DNA from: Lautropia sp.
Lineage (GTDB): Bacteria > Pseudomonadota > Gammaproteobacteria > Burkholderiales > Burkholderiaceae_E
DNA: 64,000 nucleotides
Assembly (NCBI GenBank): GCA_030530775.1
Contig: JAUMUG010000001.1
Span: 124,001-188,000, forward strand
Direction of reading: 5' to 3'
This document shows positions 7,869 to 16,649 of this stretch, in pieces (position 1 is the stretch's first letter; each line of letters starts with the position of its first letter). The position numbers were made by a program, and so were the translations under genes. Under the pieces are notes generated by a model. It did not search any database. It saw only the letters and a list, made by a program, of their open reading frames with translations, and was not told the DNA's origin.

Positions 7869-10451
7869 TCAGATTTCTTGCGGGTCGACGATCATCTGCC
7901 AGCGTACGCGGCTGTATCTGTTTCTCGCGCCACCAGGGTGGGGGCGTTCCAGCCAGGTCCGCAGTTCGTGCAGCAGGCCGTGCAGTCGCTGTCGATGGTT
8001 GCTTTCGATCAGCAACTGGGCACGGCAGACCTTGTTGATTTGAGCCAGCGGCATAGGAACCGGATCACAGACGCTGATCTGTGCACCGGCACCACCGGTG
8101 TCGGCGTTGACCGCACCGGAACCGTCATCTGTTCCCGCTCCAGCTCTCCATCCAGGCTTCGGCGCGGAGGCGGCACCTGTGCTCATGCTGGAAGGCGGGT
8201 CCTTCGTCTCGCTGGCGCCAGAAACGGATGCGTCACCATGCTCCGATCCAAATCCAAACCCGGGCTCGGATCCGAACCCGATTCCAGGTCCGTTTGTCGA
8301 TGGATGGAGGTCATGTGGGGATTCCAGAGACAGCAAGTACTCACGTACATCAGTCAGAAAGGCCAGCGCCCGATCCATGTCGCGAGCCTGCACCTGCAGC
8401 AGGGCCTGGTAGCCGTAGGGGGGCAAGGCGCCGGCTTTGCGTTCGGCCAGTTGTCCGTCCGCAAAGTATGGATAGTCGTGTCGTCGTAAGGCTTCAAACA
8501 ACGGGTGATCCGGGTGACGGGTCTGAATGAGAGTCTGTGCGTGCTCACTTCGATGTCGGCCGGCACGTCCGGCGACTTGCATCAAGGTGGCAAACAGTCG
8601 CTCGGGGGCACGGAAGTCGGCAGTGAACAGACCGGCATCGGCATCGACGACGACGACCAGGGTCAGGCGGTCGAAGTCGTGGCCTTTGGTGAGCATCTGG
8701 GTACCGATCAGCAGATCGGTTTTCCCTGCATGGGCTGCAGCCAGAAAGGCCTGGGTCGCGCCGCGCTTGCGGGCGACATCGCGGTCCAGCCGGCCGATCC
8801 GTGCGCCGGGAAACAGGTTGCACAGAGCATCTTCGAGCTTCTGGGTGCCCCGGCCCAAGGGGGCCAGATCCTGATTGCCGCAGTCGGGGCAGGCACGGGG
8901 CACGGGTCGGCAGGTGCCACAGTGGTGGCAGATCAACTGGTAGCGGCGTGGCCCGCTGATGCCGGCTTCGGACTGACGGTGTAGCACCCGATAGGCGTCA
9001 CAGCGATCACAGTGCGACAGCCAGCCGCAGGTATTGCAACCGAGCACCGGTGCATAGCCGCGGCGGTTCAGAAAGATCAGGGCCTGTTCCTGACGGGCCA
9101 ATGTCTGCTGGATGGCCTGTATGGCTTCGGCGCTCAGTCCTTCCTGCAATTTGGCGCCACGCAGTGGTACGGTACGGATGCGGGGCAGCGCGCCTTGCCG
9201 GCTGGCCCGTTGCCGCATCGACATCAGCCGGTAGCGACCACTGTGAGCATTGTGCCAGCTTTCCAGTGCCGGGGTGGCCGAGCCCATCAGAATGGGAATG
9301 GCGGCTTGTTTGGCGCGTACTACTGCCATGTCACGGGCCGAATAACGCAGCCCTTCTTGTTGTTTGTAGGAGGGGTCGTGTTCTTCGTCGAGGATGATGG
9401 CGGCCAGGTGGGGTAGCGGTGTCAGGCTGGCCAGCCGGGTGCCCAGAACGATGCGGGCGCTGCCGGTGGCGGCGGCGAGCCAGTGGCTGGCACGGGTCGC
9501 GTCGGTCATCTCACTGTGCAGTATGGCGATCGACTCGGTGGGAAAGCGCTGCTGCAGTTGGTTCAGCACCGCTGGGGTCAGACTGATTTCGGGCACCATC
9601 AGCAGGACCTGCGCCCGTTCGTCGCAGTTCAACAGGTGCGCCATCCAGTGCAGATAGACTTCGGTCTTGCCGCTGCCGGTGATGCCATGCAGCAGCCACG
9701 GCCGGGGCGGGTTTTCGGCGTCTTCGATCAGCGCCTGTAGCACGGCTTTCTGATCGTGGTTGAGCCGGATGGGGGCAGTGGCTGATTGGAGTGTTCCGAT
9801 CGGAGCCGCCTCATCCAGGAGATCGGGACTTGCACTGGAGACGCTGCCCGGTCTTTCGAGGGGATGGACGACGGGAGTCGTCGCGGTATGTGTCGGGACC
9901 GGGGTGCGGCAGGGGCTGCCCGGGTCACTCACGGCGATGCGTACCGGCGTGCCGACCTCGTCGAGGTCGAGGGTCCGGTTTGCTGCCATCGCGCCCGTTG
10001 CGACCGGTGACGGTTGTAGATGATCGAGGCCCGCCGCCGACGGAGGGCCATGGAAAAAAGCTGCCAACCGTTTGCGGGCATCGGTGCGGCTGCGTTCGCT
10101 GGGTGGTGTGCGCAGTGGTTTGGGCAGACAGCCGAGTGCCAGGTCGGCCAGCTTGCCGTGGTAGTAGCGCGCCACGAAGTTCAGAAAGGCCAGCCAATCG
10201 GCCGGCAGCGCCGGCAGATCGTCTCGCACGGCGTCGAGCATGCGGATACTGTCGGCGGGCAGGTCGGCGGGGAGTGCGTCTTCGGCACAGGAACCGAGTG
10301 AGAGCCCCGTGCGCCGGCCCTTGCCCCAGGGAACGGTGACCCATTGATTGCGTGGCGGTTCGATGTGCTCCGGGCAGGCATAGACGAAACTACCCGCCAG
10401 GGGGCCGTCGATCAGTACCTGGATGTAGGTGCGAGACACGTCGGGCAGCAA
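7869..10451 (-). CDS. priA: Primosomal protein N' (replication restart helicase PriA)
   Basis: 860 residues. N-terminal DNA-binding domain (YIQVLIDGPLAGSFVYACP), then helicase motifs: Walker A HGITGSGKTEVY with GSGKT at 259-263, DEEHDPSYKQ at 355, GSATPALESW, and a zinc-binding segment with paired cysteines (CNTCGW, CDRC, CHHCG, CPDCG) at roughly 460-510. PriA reloads the replisome at stalled forks. It is about 130 residues longer than E. coli PriA because of two low-complexity insertions: around 120-225, between the DNA-binding and helicase domains, and a Gly/Ser/Ala-rich stretch (GIGFGSEPGFGFGSEHG and following) near the C-terminus. The helicase core looks intact. The gene begins 290 bases from the oriC-like segment. 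Confidence 0.95.
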   Translation of the reverse strand: MLPDVSRTYIQVLIDGPLAGSFVYACPEHIEPPRNQWVTVPWGKGRRTGLSLGSCAEDALPADLPADSIRMLDAVRDDLPALPADWLAFLNFVARYYHGKLADLALGCLPKPLRTPPSERSRTDARKRLAAFFHGPPSAAGLDHLQPSPVATGAMAANRTLDLDEVGTPVRIAVSDPGSPCRTPVPTHTATTPVVHPLERPGSVSSASPDLLDEAAPIGTLQSATAPIRLNHDQKAVLQALIEDAENPPRPWLLHGITGSGKTEVYLHWMAHLLNCDERAQVLLMVPEISLTPAVLNQLQQRFPTESIAILHSEMTDATRASHWLAAATGSARIVLGTRLASLTPLPHLAAIILDEEHDPSYKQQEGLRYSARDMAVVRAKQAAIPILMGSATPALESWHNAHSGRYRLMSMRQRASRQGALPRIRTVPLRGAKLQEGLSAEAIQAIQQTLARQEQALIFLNRRGYAPVLGCNTCGWLSHCDRCDAYRVLHRQSEAGISGPRRYQLICHHCGTCRPVPRACPDCGNQDLAPLGRGTQKLEDALCNLFPGARIGRLDRDVARKRGATQAFLAAAHAGKTDLLIGTQMLTKGHDFDRLTLVVVVDADAGLFTADFRAPERLFATLMQVAGRAGRHRSEHAQTLIQTRHPDHPLFEALRRHDYPYFADGQLAERKAGALPPYGYQALLQVQARDMDRALAFLTDVREYLLSLESPHDLHPSTNGPGIGFGSEPGFGFGSEHGDASVSGASETKDPPSSMSTGAASAPKPGWRAGAGTDDGSGAVNADTGGAGAQISVCDPVPMPLAQINKVCRAQLLIESNHRQRLHGLLHELRTWLERPHPGGARNRYSRVRWQMIVDPQEI

Positions 10452-10841
10452 CGATAAGGCAACAGACGCGGACTGACGCTCGGGTCGACTCTGCGCGGCA
10501 TTTGGAGAGTTGGAGAGGGAAGACGGCGAAACGAAAGGGGCGGGGCCGGGGGGCTTATTGTGCCAGCCGATCGCCCCGGATGGACAGAGACTTGGTCGTG
10601 GGTGTTGTCCGAAGACGGTTGCTCATGGGGACGGAAGGTATTGGCGTGTGGGTGCGTCTGTTTCAGCCGATGGACGGTGCCTCACGAGAACAGCCGGTGT
10701 CGCCCTCAAGCGACGATCAAAAGGGTGAGGCGGGCCAGAGGGAATAAAAAAATTTTTCTGGTATGGACAAAGTTAGATGTCTATGTTGACATCAACTATC
10801 GAAGAGCGAGCTAATCATTTGTTATTACAGTATTTTTTGCA

Positions 10842-10864
10842 TTATCCACAAAATTTGTGGATAA
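10842..10864. promoter_or_regulatory. Inverted pair of perfect DnaA boxes
   Basis: TTATCCACA at 10842-10850 and its complement TGTGGATAA at 10856-10864, separated by five A/T bases, form a 23-bp palindrome with one central base. Both are exact matches to the consensus DnaA box. It directly abuts an AT-rich run (10741-10841) suited to duplex unwinding. Confidence 0.8.
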
Positions 10865-11330
10865 GTCTGTGAAAACAAGAGCCGAATCGCCTCCGAAACC
10901 GCATCAGCATTGGGATCGGGGAACTTTGCTCAGAAATGTGTCAAATTTATGTCCTATATAAATCAAAGACTTAGCTTGTATACCCCCCGATTTGCAGATT
11001 GCCGTCCGCTTATGGCAGCCAGATCGGCGCAATGTGTATAAGTCGAGTTTCCGCCCTGTGTCAGGTTAGGGAGCACTCGCCTACCCGGAAAGCCCGATGT
11101 CTGCGCCTGCCAGCGTGTGAAGGTGACGTGACTGTGGTGTGGGTGCTGCAATATGGCTTGTGACGGCCCTGGAAGAAGCGGGTGTTCCGGTGTTGTCCGG
11201 GACCGTTCGTCGGCTCGAGGCGCGTAGCGGGTCAAGCGATCGGTATCGCAATACTCGGGTCCGCCGAGGCAGAACGCAGGTGAGAAGCACCGACGAAGAC
11301 GAAAGTCTGGGGCGGAAATCTTTGGATGTG

Positions 11331-11930
11331 AGATTTTGTGAGCAAACGTACGTTCTTCACAAAAATGGTGGATAACCATGTGAGAACTCGCAGGGTAACC
11401 CTGTCAAATCCAGTATTCATGCGGGTTTGCAAGGGAGTGCTGCTTTTTTGGTCGCCGTGCAATATCCGGGCCGACGAACGGTCGTAATGAGGGAGATGGA
11501 CGTGCTCCGATACGGATTGTTTTCCCACAGAAACGGTGGACAACTCTGTGCGGACTGCTGGAGCAAGCCTTTCAAAGCCAGTGTGGCTGCGGCTTGATGG
11601 GGGCATGCCTTTTTTTTGGGCGCTTGGCATTCTTGGCCGGACGGGCGGTCAGTGCGGGGAGGCGGACGGTCGAACAAGGGGATTTGTTCACAAAATCGGT
11701 GGATAACCATGTGGGAAGCAAAAGGGTAAACGGCGTCGATTCAATGTCCATGCGGGTTGGCAGGCGATTGCCTGTTTTTTTGGCACTGCGCGCCGGTTGT
11801 GACCAAGCCCCATTTTTGTTGACAGACCCGGAAGAACCGGGTACAGAGCTGTGGATAACTTTGTGAGAATAAGTCCGGGCAGCCTTGTCAAATTGACCGG
11901 TCGGATTCCATCGTCAGAAACAACATGATG
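11331..11930. repeat. Four diverged 150-170-bp direct repeats, each with a DnaA-box-like 9-mer
   Basis: Related units start around 11331, 11515, 11681 and 11838. Shared landmarks in order are TTCACAAAA or a variant, GGTGGATAAC (GGTGGACAA in unit 2, TGTGGATAA in unit 4), CCATGTGNGAA, GGGTAA, CAAA, CATGCGGGTT and a run of six to eight T. The box-like 9-mers lie at 11367, 11535, 11698 and 11850, giving spacings of 168, 163 and 152. The conserved part sits around the box while the distal part differs, suggesting selection on the box region after duplication. Confidence 0.65.
11850..11858 (-). promoter_or_regulatory. Perfect DnaA box
   Basis: TGTGGATAA on the plus strand, i.e. TTATCCACA on the minus strand, in the last repeat unit and 70 bases before an AT-rich stretch (11928-11985). 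Confidence 0.7.
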
Positions 11931-12025
11931 TAAAGTCAAAAAAACATCTTATAAAACAGATAGATATCTTGCCTTATCTCAGATCTTCGTGAATCGATCC
12001 AACGCAAACGGGCCGGTGTTTCGGG

Positions 12026-12034
12026 TGTGAATAA
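12026..12034 (-). promoter_or_regulatory. Near-consensus DnaA box
   Basis: TGTGAATAA, one mismatch from TGTGGATAA, just beyond the AT-rich stretch at 11928-11985. It closes the group of boxes on the right. Confidence 0.45.
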
Positions 12035-12378
12035 CTTTTGGGATAAATGTGTGGGGCATGTGGTCGGGCAGTGGGCATTCCCTGCCATTTGGGCGTGATG
12101 AGCAGGCAGTCACAGCTGAATGCAGGCAGCTTTTGTGACGTGAGGGTGTCCCGGATCCGTCATCCGAGGAGGGCCTGCAAGCTTGGTCGTGGACGGATAG
12201 AAGCGTAATCATGGGAAGTTCCGGCGTGTGCGTATCAAAGAGCCAGCGGTGCTGCCGTGCGCGGCTCGTGCCTGCGTGGGTGTCGATGATGCAGGCCGCA
12301 GACGGGATCGATACTCCCATCTGCGGATGATGGCCGCCGGGTCGTAGCCATCGGGGGACGGATGGCGGTTTGCGACAA

Positions 12379-13380
12379 TCAGGAAAAGTAAAGACGCATC
12401 AGTTGGCGTGCCACCAGATCGGGGTCATGGCGAATGAAGCTGCGTGTGCTGGCAATGGGGTCGTGGTTGGAGGCGGGGGGCCATGCATGGCGTGCCAGCA
12501 GGGGGGCGCCGACGAACTCACAGCGCTGTCTGGCCAGTTCGTCCAGATCGTATCTGACGGGGTGCTCACCTTCATGAGCGTAGCGCTCCATCAGCTCCGG
12601 CGGCGCCTTGGCATTGTTGTACAGTACGTAATCCAGGAACTGATCGCCGACCAGGCGCTCGATTTCGTCGGCAAAACCCTTGACCGTCATGCCATCGGTC
12701 GGGCCGGGTTTGGTGACGAGGTTGCAGACGAAGACACACTTGGCGGAAGTGGTGAGAAGCGCTTCCTGAATTTTTCGGATCACCAGCACCGGTGCCAGGC
12801 TGCCATAGAGATCGCCGGGAGCGATGACCACCATATCGGCGGCACGGATGGCCTGTAATGCCGCCGGATTGGCCTGTGCTTCGGGTTCCAGCCAGACCCG
12901 GGGGCAGCGGGCGATGGGAGCGTGGGCGATGGTGAACTCGCCCTTGACCGGTTGGCCATCGGCACCTTCGGCGCACAGGGTGACATTGGTCAGAGTGGCG
13001 GGATAGACCCTGCCGTGGATGTTGAGAACGTGGCTGGCCAAGTCGACGGCCTCGGCAAAGCTGCCGGTCATCTTCTCGAGTGCGGTCAGGAACAGATTGC
13101 CGAAGGCATGACCTTTCAGGCCGCCCTTGTCGAAGCGGTAGTTGAACAGATCACGCACTTTGGGGCTTTCGCTCAATGCCACCAGACATTGCCGCACGTC
13201 ACCGGGCGGCAGCACGCCCAGTTCGTCGCGCAGGGTGCCGGTCGAGCCGCCATCGTCGGCCATGTTGACCAGTGCGCTGATGTTGCGCACATATTGCTTG
13301 AGCCCGGACAGCAGTGTGAAGCTGCCGGTTCCCCCGCCAATGACCACGATCTTGGCACCGCTGATTTCGTCATGCGCCAT
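12379..13380 (-). CDS. yvcK: YvcK/CofD-like UDP-GlcNAc-binding gluconeogenesis factor
   Basis: The ATG at 13380 (MAHDEISGAKIVVIGGGTGS) gives 333 residues. A longer frame upstream to 14085 only shadows the transporter gene and is rejected. The N-terminal GGGTGSFTLL nucleotide loop, MADDGGSTGTLRDELGVLPPGD, and NPEA-like substrate region mark the CofD-like YvcK/GlmR family. Members bind UDP-GlcNAc and in Bacillus control glucosamine-6-phosphate synthesis and growth on gluconeogenic carbon; whether that holds here is unknown. The neighbourhood (glucokinase and sugar transporters upstream on the same strand) fits a role at the glycolysis/cell-wall branch point. A terminator at 13484-13528 separates it from the transporter, so it should have its own promoter. 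Confidence 0.9.
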   Translation of the reverse strand: MAHDEISGAKIVVIGGGTGSFTLLSGLKQYVRNISALVNMADDGGSTGTLRDELGVLPPGDVRQCLVALSESPKVRDLFNYRFDKGGLKGHAFGNLFLTALEKMTGSFAEAVDLASHVLNIHGRVYPATLTNVTLCAEGADGQPVKGEFTIAHAPIARCPRVWLEPEAQANPAALQAIRAADMVVIAPGDLYGSLAPVLVIRKIQEALLTTSAKCVFVCNLVTKPGPTDGMTVKGFADEIERLVGDQFLDYVLYNNAKAPPELMERYAHEGEHPVRYDLDELARQRCEFVGAPLLARHAWPPASNHDPIASTRSFIRHDPDLVARQLMRLYFS

Positions 13381-13483
13381 GGAGCTTTCCTGTGTATCGA
13401 TATCGACAGCCGCGGCCCGTCGGCGTCGGCAGGATAGGTGGCCCGGGCCAAACGGTCTCTGTATGTATTCTGTACCAGATATG

Positions 13484-13528
13484 AAAACAGCCCGCCGCGT
13501 CACCCGGACAGGGTGCTTGGGCGGGCTG
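13484..13528 (-). terminator. Rho-independent terminator of the glk-gluP operon
   Basis: On the minus strand, CAGCCCGCC-type 9-bp arms (13520-13528 with 13488-13496) enclose a nested hairpin (CACCC/GGGTG) and are followed by TTTTC. It lies 150 bases past the stop of the transporter gene at 13680. Confidence 0.7.
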
Positions 13529-13679
13529 AAAGACGGTGATGGATTCGGCCGGGAATTCCAGTGCTGCCGACGGTGTCGACCATGCCGGCCGCCGCGATGG
13601 TCAGGGGGAGGGCCCCGGTTTCGGTCTCTGAAGAAAAGTCCGGCCCATCCATGATGCGGACTTCCTCCCCCGGATTGCA

Positions 13680-14951
13680 TCAGTCGTCGGCTTTGTGACC
13701 GATCAGACCGAAGAAGATGATGTAGCAATAGCAGACGGCGCTGACCAGGAAGGAGATCAACAGACCCTGGTGGTCTGCCACCCAGCCCTGAATCACCGGA
13801 ACGATGGCGCCACCGACTATGGCGGTGTTGAGCAGGCCAGAGCCAGCACTGGTGAAGCGGCCCAGACCGCGGGCGCCCAGCGAGAAGATCGTCGGGAACA
13901 TGACGGCGTTGAACAGGCCGATGGCCAGCAGCGAGAACATGGCAGGCTTGCCGCCGACCGTGATGGCGATGGCGATCAGGCATACGTTGATGGCGGCATT
14001 GCAGGCCAGATATTTGCCTGCATCGAACTTGTTGAGCAACACGCTGCCGATGAAGCGGCCGATCATGGCGCCACCCCAGTACCAAGCCAGGTACTGACCA
14101 GCGGTGGCATGCGACAGGCCTGCGACTTCAGGCAGGGCCATCACATTGACCAGCAGGCTGCCGATCGAGACTTCGGCGCCCACGTAGCAGAAGATGCCGA
14201 CGGTCCCCAGCAGGAGGTGCCGGTACTGCCATACACTGGTCTTACCATCATGTGCGTGAGCGCTAACTTCTTCTGCGATCTGCTCGGCAGCAGGAAGTTT
14301 GGTCAGTGCAAAGCCCACGGCCAGGGCGACGAGGATACCAGCCAGGATCAGATAGGGAACCTGGACGGAGGCGGCCTGCGCGTTCTGGTAAGCCTCCTGT
14401 TCCGCGGTGGACAGGGCCGCCAGCTGGTCGGCTGTCAGGATCGTTCCTCCCAGGATGAATATGGCTCCCAGGTAGGGAGCGACGGTCGTGCCCAGCGAGT
14501 TGAAGGCCTGTACCAGGGTCAGCGTGCGGGCTTCCTTGCCGGGGGGCGAGAGCAGCGTCACATAGGGGTTGGCCGATACCTGCAGCATGGTGATGCCGGA
14601 AGCCAGCACGAACAGGGCGCCCAGGAAGAGCGGATAGGATGCTTTACTGGCGGCCGGGTAGAAGAGCACGCAGCCGGTGGCTGCAATCAACAGACCGATG
14701 ATCACGGCATTCTTGTAACCGGTCTTGGCGACCAGTTTGCCGAAGGGGATCGACATGACGGCGTATGCGGTGAAGAAGCAGAACTGCACCAGCATCGCCT
14801 GGAAGTAGCTGAGGGTGAAGACTTCGCGGAGATGGGGAATCAGAATGTCGTTCAGGCAGGTGATGAATCCCCACATGAAGAACAAACTGGTCAATACGGC
14901 AAGTGCCCTATTGTTGTTTTGACCGGCTGCGCCGGGTGCTGTGGATGCCAT
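13680..14951 (-). CDS. gluP: Glucose/galactose MFS transporter, GluP/FucP family (copy 1)
   Basis: 423 residues with about 12 membrane helices. The beginning (LTSLFFMWGFITCLNDILIPHLREVF) and the segment QVSANPYVTLLSPPGKEARTLTLVQAFNSLGTTVAP are diagnostic for the FucP/GluP subfamily of proton-sugar symporters. With glucokinase encoded 27 bases upstream on the same strand, import of glucose (or galactose) followed by phosphorylation is the obvious job. The gene shares roughly two thirds of its residues, by eye, with a second copy at 16650-17918, so the two are recent paralogues bracketing glk. The long plus-strand frame over this gene (13695-15263) is an antisense shadow. Confidence 0.92.
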   Translation of the reverse strand: MASTAPGAAGQNNNRALAVLTSLFFMWGFITCLNDILIPHLREVFTLSYFQAMLVQFCFFTAYAVMSIPFGKLVAKTGYKNAVIIGLLIAATGCVLFYPAASKASYPLFLGALFVLASGITMLQVSANPYVTLLSPPGKEARTLTLVQAFNSLGTTVAPYLGAIFILGGTILTADQLAALSTAEQEAYQNAQAASVQVPYLILAGILVALAVGFALTKLPAAEQIAEEVSAHAHDGKTSVWQYRHLLLGTVGIFCYVGAEVSIGSLLVNVMALPEVAGLSHATAGQYLAWYWGGAMIGRFIGSVLLNKFDAGKYLACNAAINVCLIAIAITVGGKPAMFSLLAIGLFNAVMFPTIFSLGARGLGRFTSAGSGLLNTAIVGGAIVPVIQGWVADHQGLLISFLVSAVCYCYIIFFGLIGHKADD

Positions 14952-14978
14952 GATGGTGCCTCCTCTCGGGCGTGGGGA

Positions 14979-15971
14979 TCAGTTGTTGTCGATGGCGTTG
15001 GCCAAGGCGACGGCGGCGCCAGTCAAACCGGGGTTCGGGGCCAGCACGAGGTAGACCGGAATGGCGGCCAGATAACCTTCGAACCTGCCTTTGCTTTCAA
15101 AGCGGTTGCGGAAAGGCGAACGGACGAAATAGTCGATGAAACGTCGGATGATGCCTCCGCAGATATAGACGCCGCCTCGGGCGCCGAGGGTCAACGCCAG
15201 GTTGGAGGAGACTGTGCCGAGCATGGCGCAGAAAATGTCGAGGCTCAGGCGAGCCAGCGGTGAGGAACCGCTGAGAGCCTGTTTGCTGATTTCCGCTGGT
15301 CCCAGCGGCGGGCGTTCGACGCCTTCGCGGTCGGCCAGGGCTTCATAGATCAGTGACAGGCCGGCGCCCGACAAAAAGCGTTCCGCCGATACGTGACCGT
15401 GCTTGCGGGTGGCGTATTGCCAGATATGGATCTCGGTCTGGTCGAAGGGGCTGAAACTGACGTGCCCTCCTTCGCCCGCCAACGGGGTGTAGCCGGAGGA
15501 TTTGCTGGGGATCAGCCCGGAGACGCCCAGACCGGTGCCCGGTCCGATGACGGCAATGGGCGTGTCGTCGACCGGGGCGGTGCCACCGACTTGTAGCAGT
15601 TCGCGTTTGGGCAGGTGCGGAATGGCCAGTGCCTGGGCTGTGAAGTCGTTGAGCAGGATCAGCGTATCCAGTTCGAGCGCCTGCCGGGTGGTTTCGATCG
15701 AGAAAGCCCAGTGGTGATTGGTCATCTGCACCCAGTCGCCCACGATGGGGTTCGCTATGGCGATGGCTGCGTGCTTGACGGTGGGATTGCCGGCTTGTTC
15801 GAGATAGGATCGAATGGCCGAAGTGATGCTGTCATAATCCGCAGTCGGCAGTGTTTCGATCTTGTCCAGTTCGAGCGGCCTGACCTCCAGGGCGAAACGG
15901 GCATTCGTACCACCGACGTCGGCCACCAATCGTGGCCAGGCTGAGTCCTTCTTGTTGGTCCGGGTGACCAT
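14979..15971 (-). CDS. glk: Glucokinase
   Basis: 330 residues, the usual size for proteobacterial Glk. [14 protein letters not shown] near residue 16 is the ATP phosphate-binding loop, [10 protein letters not shown] the catalytic Asp segment, [14 protein letters not shown] the sugar/nucleotide loop and [11 protein letters not shown] the conserved Glk signature. It makes glucose 6-phosphate from glucose brought in by the adjacent GluP transporters, so this organism appears to use a non-PTS route. It is the first gene of a two-gene unit with copy 1 of gluP. About 200 bases upstream lies an element shared with the second gluP (16167-16237). Confidence 0.94.
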   Translation of the reverse strand: MVTRTNKKDSAWPRLVADVGGTNARFALEVRPLELDKIETLPTADYDSITSAIRSYLEQAGNPTVKHAAIAIANPIVGDWVQMTNHHWAFSIETTRQALELDTLILLNDFTAQALAIPHLPKRELLQVGGTAPVDDTPIAVIGPGTGLGVSGLIPSKSSGYTPLAGEGGHVSFSPFDQTEIHIWQYATRKHGHVSAERFLSGAGLSLIYEALADREGVERPPLGPAEISKQALSGSSPLARLSLDIFCAMLGTVSSNLALTLGARGGVYICGGIIRRFIDYFVRSPFRNRFESKGRFEGYLAAIPVYLVLAPNPGLTGAAVALANAIDNN

Positions 15972-16649
15972 GGCTGTAAAGCTCCTTGCTTTTTATCGGG
16001 ACGGCGTACGCGCTGTCAGGCGTACTGCATTCGGTATGGGATGGTCAATGCAGTGCGGCGTCGACGCTTGGGCACTCGACGTACGTCCGAAGGCTTGTCT
16101 GGTAGATGTCGGCTCCTGCGGAAAATGACAGGTGCCGGATAAGTGGAATAGCCGTCGGATCGAGTACCCTGTGGATAATTATGGCGCAAGGTTAAAAAAA
16201 ATCCGACATATTCCGCACTGTGTGAATCGGGGCTTTTGTTCGCCCTTCCGTACAAAGACTCATGCCACGGTGCCGTGGGTTCTGGTGTATGAGTCATGAA
16301 TCCACTCGACGATGCCGTTTTTTCATCGGGATGTCTCTGCTCGCGATGAATGCACGAATGCACGGAAGCAATCTTGGCAGACATGGAGCATCGCCGCCCA
16401 GTATCTGCCGAACGTTGGCTCGGCGTTCTCCGGGCGATGACACCCTGTGCCGGCTTTTTCTTCGACCTCCGACATGCTTCTTGCAGGGCTCCAATGTCGT
16501 CTGCCGCCCAATCAGCCAGGACTTTCAGGTATCCAGCGGCGAGCCGGTCACGATGCGGTGGACGCCCGCCGGAAAGGTGAACCTTCTGGTTTTTCGATAT
16601 ACCGGGGCAGGACGCCCTTTTCAGGGGAGTGCCCCGGTCCGATGCGTCA
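15972..16649. other. Intergenic region between gluP copy 2 and glk
   Basis: 680 bases holding the glk upstream region. It contains the element at 16167-16237 shared with gluP copy 2, including a perfect DnaA-box sequence TGTGGATAA at 16170-16178, and a 9-bp inverted repeat (ACCGGGGCA at 16601, TGCCCCGGT at 16630) near the end of gluP copy 2 that lacks a T-run and so is only a doubtful terminator. No gene is credible here. Confidence 0.6.
16167..16237 (-). promoter_or_regulatory. Upstream element A, shared by glk and gluP copy 2
   Basis: About 70 bases aligning with 18316-18383: both contain CCCTG, ATTATGGCGCAA, GT.AAA, ATATTCC.CACTGTG and GGGGCTTT in the same order and orientation. On the minus strand the CATAAT at its downstream end could be a -10 hexamer, with no good -35 in front, as expected for an activator-dependent promoter. 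Confidence 0.55.

Larger units (their letters stand above)
10452..12378. other. Gene-free segment with oriC-like features
   Basis: 1.9 kb between priA and yvcK (both minus strand) with no plausible gene. It contains an AT-rich stretch at 10741-10841, an inverted pair of perfect DnaA boxes at 10842-10864, diverged repeats with DnaA-box-like 9-mers between 11330 and 11930, a perfect DnaA box at 11850, a second AT-rich stretch at 11928-11985 and a near-match box at 12026. Clustering of TTATCCACA boxes next to AT-rich DNA is the usual look of a bacterial chromosomal origin; a DnaA-titration locus is the alternative. Short frames listed by ORF calling here are interrupted and compositionally random. 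Confidence 0.6.

Noticed and set aside
13630..13665. GAAGAAAAGTCCGGCCC resembling the RNase P core GAGGAAAGTCCGGGC
   Set aside because: The gap is under 300 bases and lacks the other conserved RNase P segments; chance similarity.
13695..15263. 522-aa plus-strand open frame
   Set aside because: Antisense to gluP and glk; Gly/Gln/Asp/His-rich composition with no domain, the usual mirror of GC-rich membrane protein codons.
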